From assembly GCA_036346395.1 (NCBI GenBank), contig CM070613.1, forward strand, positions 25,910,818 to 25,974,817: a stretch of DNA of 64,000 nucleotides, read 5' to 3'. Source of the stretch: Hsuehochloa calcarea. Its lineage: Eukaryota > Streptophyta > Magnoliopsida > Poales > Poaceae. The notes under the pieces were generated by a model. It searched no databases. It was given only the letters and a program-made list of their open reading frames with translations, and was not told where the DNA came from. Positions 58,013-64,000 of this stretch are shown here, piece after piece; position 1 is the stretch's first letter, and each line of letters opens with the position of its first letter. Both the position numbers and the translations under genes were made by a program.

Positions 58013-58639
58013 ATGAGCAAGGACTGCGGTAAACACGGCGACGACGACCTGCGGCAGGGGTGCCGGCGCCTGGTCGCCATACTCCTGGGCCTGACCCTCA
58101 TCGTCGCCATCATCGCGCTCATCGTCTACCTCGTGCTCCGCCCCACCCACCCGCGCTTCTACCTCAAGGACGCCACGCTCCGCCAGCTCGACCTCTCCAA
58201 CTCCTCGGGTCGCCTCTCCACCACCATCCAGGTCACCGTCGCCTCCCGCAACCCCAACGACCGCGTCGGCATCTTCTACGACCGCCTCGACGTCTACGCG
58301 TCCTACAAGTTCCAGCAGATCACGCTCCCCGCCTCCCTCCCGCCGGTGTACCAGGGCCACGGCGACGTCGACGTCTGGTCGCCCGTGCTCACGGGGCCCA
58401 ACGTCCCCTTCGCGACCTACCTCGCCGGCGCGATCTCCCAGGACTTCCAGGCCGGGTACCTCATCCTCCAGGTCAAGATCGACGGCCGCGTCAGGTGGAA
58501 GGTCGGCAGCTGGATCTCCGGCCACTACCACATGTTCGTCACATGCCCGGCCTTCTTCGTCACCAAAGGCGGCAACGGCGCTCCGGGGGCCAACGGATTC
58601 AGGTTCCAGACTGCCACCTTCTGCCGCGTCGAGGTGTAG
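58013..58639 (+). CDS. NDR1/HIN1-like LEA_2 membrane protein
   Basis: An intact single-exon gene of 208 aa. A short basic cytosolic N-terminus is followed by one membrane helix (about residues 20-42, LVAILLGLTLIVAIIALIVY). A LEA_2 domain follows with the family signature NPNDRVGIFYD at 80-90, a possible N-glycosylation site NSS at 63, and the C-terminal region VRWKVGSWISG...FVTCPA typical of NHL proteins. Length is normal for the family (about 200-230 aa). Such proteins sit in the plasma membrane with the LEA_2 domain outside and are tied to hypersensitive and pathogen responses, for example NDR1 and HIN1. The start context is AAGCCATGAGC. A polyadenylation signal AATAAA lies at 58880. The GC content at third positions is very high, as in many grass genes. 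The exact member and role are not known. Confidence 0.92.
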   Translation: MSKDCGKHGDDDLRQGCRRLVAILLGLTLIVAIIALIVYLVLRPTHPRFYLKDATLRQLDLSNSSGRLSTTIQVTVASRNPNDRVGIFYDRLDVYASYKFQQITLPASLPPVYQGHGDVDVWSPVLTGPNVPFATYLAGAISQDFQAGYLILQVKIDGRVRWKVGSWISGHYHMFVTCPAFFVTKGGNGAPGANGFRFQTATFCRVEV

Positions 58640-58879
58640 GCCCATGCTCTGCCTCTGCCTCTGCCTCTGCTCCGTCGAGGTAGGTTTCTTGCGGGTGGCG
58701 CGTGCGTGTGCGCGTAGCGAAACACAAGGGGAAGGGTGGTGTACAGGTGTAGTATGGAGGGGTATAGGGGTAAAAAGGGCAGGTAATTTAGTGTGAGTGT
58801 AATTAATGGGTGTCGGGGTTAAGTATATGGGCTGTGTTGACTGTCGAGGCAGCGTTGTTTAATTCCACATCTAATTGTT

Positions 58880-58885
58880 AATAAA
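58880..58885 (+). terminator. Possible polyadenylation signal of the NHL gene
   Basis: AATAAA lies 241 bases after the stop codon in a U-rich context (TAATTGTTAATAAACAAC), a plausible near-upstream element. Confidence 0.4.
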
Positions 58886-58889
58886 CAAC

Positions 58890-61140
58890 TTCTTGTGGTA
58901 AAACTACGGTAAAATTTTCCATCTTTTTTTAAAAAAAAATCTTGGTGGTTTATGTGTTGTGTTTTGCTTTTATCTATGTTGTTTTGCGGATTAATTTTTT
59001 AGAAAATCACTTAGGTTTTTTTTGGGGGCAATTTGAGAACTTTTTGGTAGGTCGCAAGTCGGTTGCAAAGCATTTGAGTTCACGTTCACCAAAAAAATTG
59101 GAATTTTGATGGAGATCAAGTTTGGTGCCAACAACCCGAACTCAGGTTCAAGATTTGGTGAAGAAGTACGTACAGATTGGACTTGGAGATCCCAGATGGA
59201 TGGATCTAGTTGACTAGTAGGTGGCTAGTCTCTCTCTCTCCTTCTCTCGGACCCGGATCCAACCACCTGTGAAAAGTATTTCAGACAGAATGAACAGTAC
59301 TCTACCGGAGCACAGAAAGAATATTACCGTGATTTTACTGTAGCAGATGCGGTGAGTATTGATTTAAACCTTTTGTATTTTGATCGAAGGGTAGAGATCG
59401 TTTCTAATACCGTATTCCTCTGTATTGATTACTTTAATGTAGGATCCGAATCTCATTTCTCTCTTCCCCCTCTGATCCCAATAAACTTCGCAAACAGAAC
59501 AGACTAGCTACTCTACCAAGCAGCGCAGTTTTCTTTCCTTGCATCCCCATTTCGGAAGCATGCATACATAGGAAAAGATAATCATATTTTTGGAGTAGTG
59601 TCCAGTTGCTTTGTTTTGTTCTAAACTGGCCCAACTTGTAGGATTAAGTGATGACATGTTAAAAGTTAGGACATTTACACAGTTCATTGAGGAAACACAG
59701 AGTGTCGAGGGGTAGCATTTGTTTTGTAGAGAAGAAACTGAAGAATTGTCCATCTTTCCAAGTGTTTCATGGAGCTTCTAGTGTAGCTTTTTACTGCTGT
59801 AAGCTGGGGACAAAGCCTCCATGGTGAGTGGTGACATTTGCATAATTTCCTCTAAAATGATAGGGATTCATCACTTGCTCTCTCTCTCTTTTTCTTTCTG
59901 AGGAAACCATGCATATATGAATGCGATACCTCACAGGATTCCTAGTTACAGAAGCTTGCGAAGAATTAATCTCTGTGCTTTGCATATGCAATTTAATTAC
60001 TCCGCGGAGAGAGCTAACACTGTGGCAAGCCTTGTGTCTAGTACTATTGCTTAAGGAGATGCCCAAACTCCAAAGTGTTACAAGCAAGATCAAAATCATC
60101 CAGCGGCTAGTAACCGGAAAAATCGGTCAAAATTCAAAAACTGATATTTGAATTGGCGAAGTTTTAAAACCGGTTACCGCCTAAAACCGGAAAAACCGCA
60201 CCAAAACCATAAAAAAATGTCTAAAAAATATTAGGACTTGGGAGTATAATAATTCAAACATATTTAGTTCATACAATAGATAATCTAGTATAAAAAAAAG
60301 AGTCTAAACCAGCGTAGGAAATGCATTATGCAATCACAAATTTAAATTTAAAAAACTTGCTCTTGCCCATCCATCCGATGTCTCGATTCTGGCTGCACCG
60401 TGTGCAACGGCATAATAAAGCAATAATCGTTTCCGGCTCCTCTGCTCGATCCATCCGATGCGGCGGATTTAGGATGGAATTGATCAGGGTCACTATTTAT
60501 ACTATAACGAATGTTTAAAGTTACTGAGTTTAAACTGCGGGATTCGTACATACGTAGATTTTGATAATGTAAAATCCGAAGTCCCACGTGGATCGTCCAT
60601 GTGTGTCCTGTTTTCTCATGATGCGACTCTTGCTGCAATCGAATCTGGATGTCCTTGTTTTCATGTGGCCAACAACGCGTAGTTGAGATACAACCCTTTC
60701 CACAATGCAATATTTAGTTGTATTTAACTGCCTTTGTTTTCTGAATTGCCCCTTTCTCCAATGGCTTGTATCTTGCTTGAGATAATATTTACTCTCTCCC
60801 TTTCTTAACTCTCCTTTCACCATCAGATTTTTTTTTGCCTAGTTGGCACTCTATAAAAGTTACTGACATCGTTGTACCGGGAGTGCCGTTTGGCTCCTAG
60901 GTGTTGGCACAGGAATTGTGGAATTGGAATTCAATTCCAAGGATATAGCTGTTTGGTTGCCACATATAATTGAATTGATGATTCTAAAGTCAATTTTGAG
61001 AGGGATGATACAGCTAGAAGCAATTCTTAGCTTACACATATCATTTGTCTGTAATTCACTCTACAAAATTAAGTAAAAATTCGGTATTTAAAATTTAACC
61101 CTCTTGTTCACACAATAATTTTTGTATTAAGACTATCAAC
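58890..61140. other. Intergenic, one AACCGG-rich patch
   Basis: No gene recognised. An AACCGG/CCGGTT-rich patch at 60100-60215 resembles the patch in intron 3 of the unknown gene (11745-11930), probably the same unnamed repeat class. GTGCCGTTTGGCTCC at 60892 looks like a MITE end without a found partner. Confidence 0.4.
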
Positions 61141-62652
61141 TAAATGTTAGCCAGGGTTGTTGGCCGAATCAGAAGGTTCATCCAACTAGGTTAATGTGGA
61201 GATTTTTGTTACCTTTCCATAGGATCTGAAATCACCCTTTTTCGAGTCTCAGAGCAAAAGATATGGTGTTTTTAGAGTCACTGTCCATATTACCGTCCTG
61301 CTAGACTGTCGGTTTAATTAGGTAGATCGACTATGTGAACCTTGGGTTAAGATGCGGCGACTAAGCGTTTCAAGTAGCGTCCTTTTCACGTTGTTACTTA
61401 TTTAAATAATTAATTTATGTAGGAGAATGGAATTCGAGATTAGTGGCTTCGTCCTTGCCTCCTAACGCGTCGCAGTTCGAAATGCAAGTATAATTGATTT
61501 GTCTTGTTTGTTGTTGATCCACCTAATGGATGAATATGAAATGGGTAATTTCGGTATTCCTTATTTCTTTTCATAGTTGATATACTATGATTCTTCAATA
61601 ATAGGACTACGTTCATTATATTCATTCGTTCCTTCGTTCCTGTTCGCCCACGGGAGTGGGTAGTGAAGTCCCATAATTTCAATATGAGAAAGTACCTTGT
61701 GAGTCTTATTGTTGGTGAATACTGAGTGTTTGTTGATTTATACTGTTATTTCTAGGATCCAGGACTAGATTCAATGCTTCATGTTCTTTTCACGTTCGTT
61801 AATCCATGTTTAATGAGATGATGTCTTTCATTATTCATAATTCATTCCATTCATTCATTATTCATATTTCGTCCACGGGAGAGGAATGTAAAGACCCATC
61901 AATTCCAGTATGGACATGTAAGACCCACCATTCCAATGTGGGCAGATTTGGATCCCCGTATGAAACGTTCTTCATACGGGTCTTGGATCCCCGTATTTTG
62001 TTAAATGCGGGCCTAAGTGAACACCGACGGGTGTGTCACTGGCTATACCGGTATAAGCAGAAGTGGAGTTCATGCATTTCATTCATTCATATGATTTCTT
62101 CCATTCTACCTTCAATTTTCTATTCTGTGATGTTATGTTCATATTCAGTATGATTCACTTTATTCCGTTGTACTTGCTGAGTCGTGGACTCATTCTTGCA
62201 GTGTTTATTTATTTTAGGTAACTATTGAAGACGACATGCATGGGAGAGCTTAGTCACGTGGATCACATCATTCACTTCACATTCTTTCTTTCACTTCACA
62301 ATATTCAGTTTTCATTTATTTGAACTTGTCATTGCATTTCATTTGTTAAAGCTGAACTGTAATAAATAGGGTATGATGGTGGATGATATCATTCACTATG
62401 TTTTGGTTGATTAAATATAACAGCTGGTAATTTCTAATTAATCTAGTATTTGAATTATCTTAATTGATTCAGTAGACTTGGATATTTAGAATTTGTGTTA
62501 TGTGGATGGATTCAGATTATATTCTTGCAATCATACCAATAGATGATGATCCTTATATGCTGTTGGATTGAGGTATTGTTTAAATTCTTCCGCAATGTGG
62601 TTGTATGTTAGTTCTTTAGGTAACATTTTGGCTTCCGAATAGCCATGGTGTT
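61141..62652. mobile_element. Probable gypsy LTR fragment
   Basis: The stretch shows features common in rice gypsy LTRs: repeated TTCATTCATTATTCAT-like tracts, a CCACGGGAG...AAGACCCA motif occurring twice in variant form (61650 and 61870), and a TTGCTGAGTCGTGGACTC block near 62169. Ends and target duplication were not found, so class and limits are tentative. Confidence 0.35.
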
Positions 62653-63140
62653 ACACTTAACAGGTTGGAACAAACGTGTTCGGATAGGATCCGTCATGAG
62701 CTCTATATAAAGAGATGCATGAGACTGTTGGGAGACATACGAGACGACACGACAAGAGTTGACGTGAGTTGCTCCAAACACATCTCATTGAGAGAGTCTT
62801 TCCCGTGCAACTTGGTGCTAGCACACCAGCATACGGTGTTCTTTCCCCGGACGTGTGGATACTGTGGAGGCGTTACTGCTTTACTGTTGCGCTAAAGGAT
62901 GGTCCACGACCTTGGCGAGGAACTCGATTGGTTACTGGAGGAGACGATCGACTACCGAGGACGATCGACTACAAGTATTACATCGACGCGCTCTTCATTG
63001 GACCAGACTGCTCCAACTCTTCTTCCGATGCACTGCGCGTCTGGTGGTAACGATCTGTGATCTATTACTTGCATGATATCCTGGTTTATGTGGAAATTTT
63101 TTTGAATTGCCAGCTAGCGTAGTCTACTCATATCGAGAAC
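62653..63140 (+). mobile_element. LTR fragment related to 43467-43950
   Basis: Begins at GGTGTTACACTTAACAGG and follows the 3' part of the LTR at 42.7-43.96 kb, including CTATATAAAGAG, GTGCTAGCACACCAGC, GTGGATACTGTGGAGGCG and GTGGTAACGAT. The upstream half of that LTR is missing. Confidence 0.55.
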
Positions 63141-63169
63141 TTACGCGAATTAGCTTTCATTTTTATAAA

Positions 63170-63900
63170 ACTATTTGTGGGTAGAATGAAAAGATAGATT
63201 AGAGCCTAGAGATTTGAGACGACCTGGTTGAGAAACAGTGAGAAGTATGGGTTGTGATCCGAGAAAGAACATGAGCATTGGGTGGATGGAGCCATTGAAT
63301 GGTATAGGAGGTTGGGGCCTCCACTATTATTTTTACAACAAAACCCAACTTTGTCAAAAAAAAACTTGTGTTAGTTAAAAATACAAGGTCTCGGGATTTG
63401 CTACTACTTAATCTATTTCAATAAAATAGTTTTATGCAAATAAAAGAACCATAAGTCGCTCCTTTGATCAGCCTTGTGTATTATATAACTGTATTCTGTG
63501 TGTTAGCTCGCGAGTACGGTTGTGTACTCATGCTTGCTCAATATATTATTATTCAGTAAGCAAAAAAGAAGAATGCTATATGGACACTTATGAGTATTGG
63601 TCAAGATTGAAGATCAAGAAGTCCAAAAACTAGGTCGCGGGCCCCAATCGATTGCCTGTGGGTATACGCGAGGGTTCCATGTGTTGGATTTCAATTCCGC
63701 TTCCGCTGCTGATCCTTTAAAGGGATTTGGCCTGTTCGGCCATTCTGCAAGTCAAAAGCCGTAAAGTATATTTATGCTTGATTATTATTATGTAATAGTT
63801 TTACATTTTTGTGATATGTGTTTGATATCCAATGATGTAATTGTGGACACTAACTACTGATCCAGTGACTGGTGCTATGAACATAGAAGATTCACAAATT
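63170..63900 (+). mobile_element. LTR fragment related to the 46.2-48.7 kb LTR
   Basis: Shares ordered blocks with about 48200-48660: CTTTGATCAGCCTTG, TTGCTCAAT, ATTATGTAATAG, TATCCAATGATGTA and GAACATAG. It sits directly beside a fragment of a different LTR family. The right end lies near or beyond 63900. Confidence 0.5.
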
Positions 63901-64000
63901 TCAAATTTAGGGTCTAGGAACATGTCTGGTTTAAGACAAAAAAAAAACTTCTCTAGGTACTTTGCTTGATAAAGTTATGATATGCCACACATCCACACGG

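Noticed and set aside
58060..58683. A 207-codon Pro/Arg/His-rich frame and a 226-codon antisense frame over the second NHL gene
   Set aside because: Shadows of a high-GC3 gene; the 58013-58639 frame carries the family signature.
1..64000. Search for CRISPR arrays, tRNA, rRNA, organellar DNA and microbial systems
   Set aside because: No array of identical spaced repeats and no recognisable RNA genes were seen by eye; a tRNA or small RNA gene could still be missed without a covariance search.

Overview
The window is nuclear DNA of a grass, most likely rice (genus Oryza). It has intron-bearing genes, GC-rich first exons, plant-type TATA boxes and a dense nested load of plant transposable elements (CACTA, hAT, Tourist- and Micron-like MITEs, Ty1/copia and Ty3/gypsy LTRs). 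I see no bacterial, organellar, CRISPR, rRNA or tRNA features. The species call is inference from element families.

Layout. (1) 0.5-14 kb: a non-autonomous CACTA element, then a large direct duplication (copy A 1969-6520, copy B 7201-11590) carrying an unrecognised grass gene. Copy B joins a unique last exon at 11989-12320 and gives a complete 234-aa model. Copy A lacks its own last exon. Each copy also holds older internal repeats of the promoter and first exon, and a decayed third paralogue lies at 13.7-14.05 kb. (2) 14.5-23 kb: a 3.8-kb probable gypsy solo LTR (TSD AAAGC), a copia deletion derivative (TSD CAATC) and a non-autonomous hAT (TSD AGTGCATC). (3) 23.1-27.4 kb, minus strand: a proline-rich GPI-anchored cell-wall protein gene with an apparent frameshift, then the C-terminal half of a clock pseudo-response regulator (PRR) gene as a pseudogene with a copia solo LTR in one exon (TSD TAAAC). 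(4) 28-31 kb: sparse DNA with hAT-like fragments, a short tandem duplication and an orphan heat-shock element. (5) 31.6-32.5 kb: an NDR1/HIN1-like (LEA_2) gene with a proline-rich N-terminus. (6) 35-44 kb: a badly decayed copia retrotransposon on the minus strand and further LTR remains. (7) 45.96-51.1 kb: an old hAT element that contains a gypsy solo LTR, a broken transposase gene and a MITE sitting in a TA microsatellite. (8) 51.2-57.2 kb: a Tourist-like MITE, another hAT, and a gag-only copia remnant with its LTR. (9) 58.0-58.6 kb: a second, single-exon NDR1/HIN1-like gene. (10) 59-64 kb: intergenic DNA and LTR fragments related to those at 43-48 kb.

The probably functional host genes are few: the unknown four-exon gene (copy B), the two LEA_2/NHL membrane proteins, and perhaps the proline-rich protein. 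They show no operon-like link. The two NHL genes belong to one defence/stress-associated family but differ in architecture. No novel multi-gene system is evident. The most unusual structures are the layered promoter/first-exon duplication of the unknown gene, the PRR pseudogene split by a solo LTR, and the hAT/gypsy/MITE nest.
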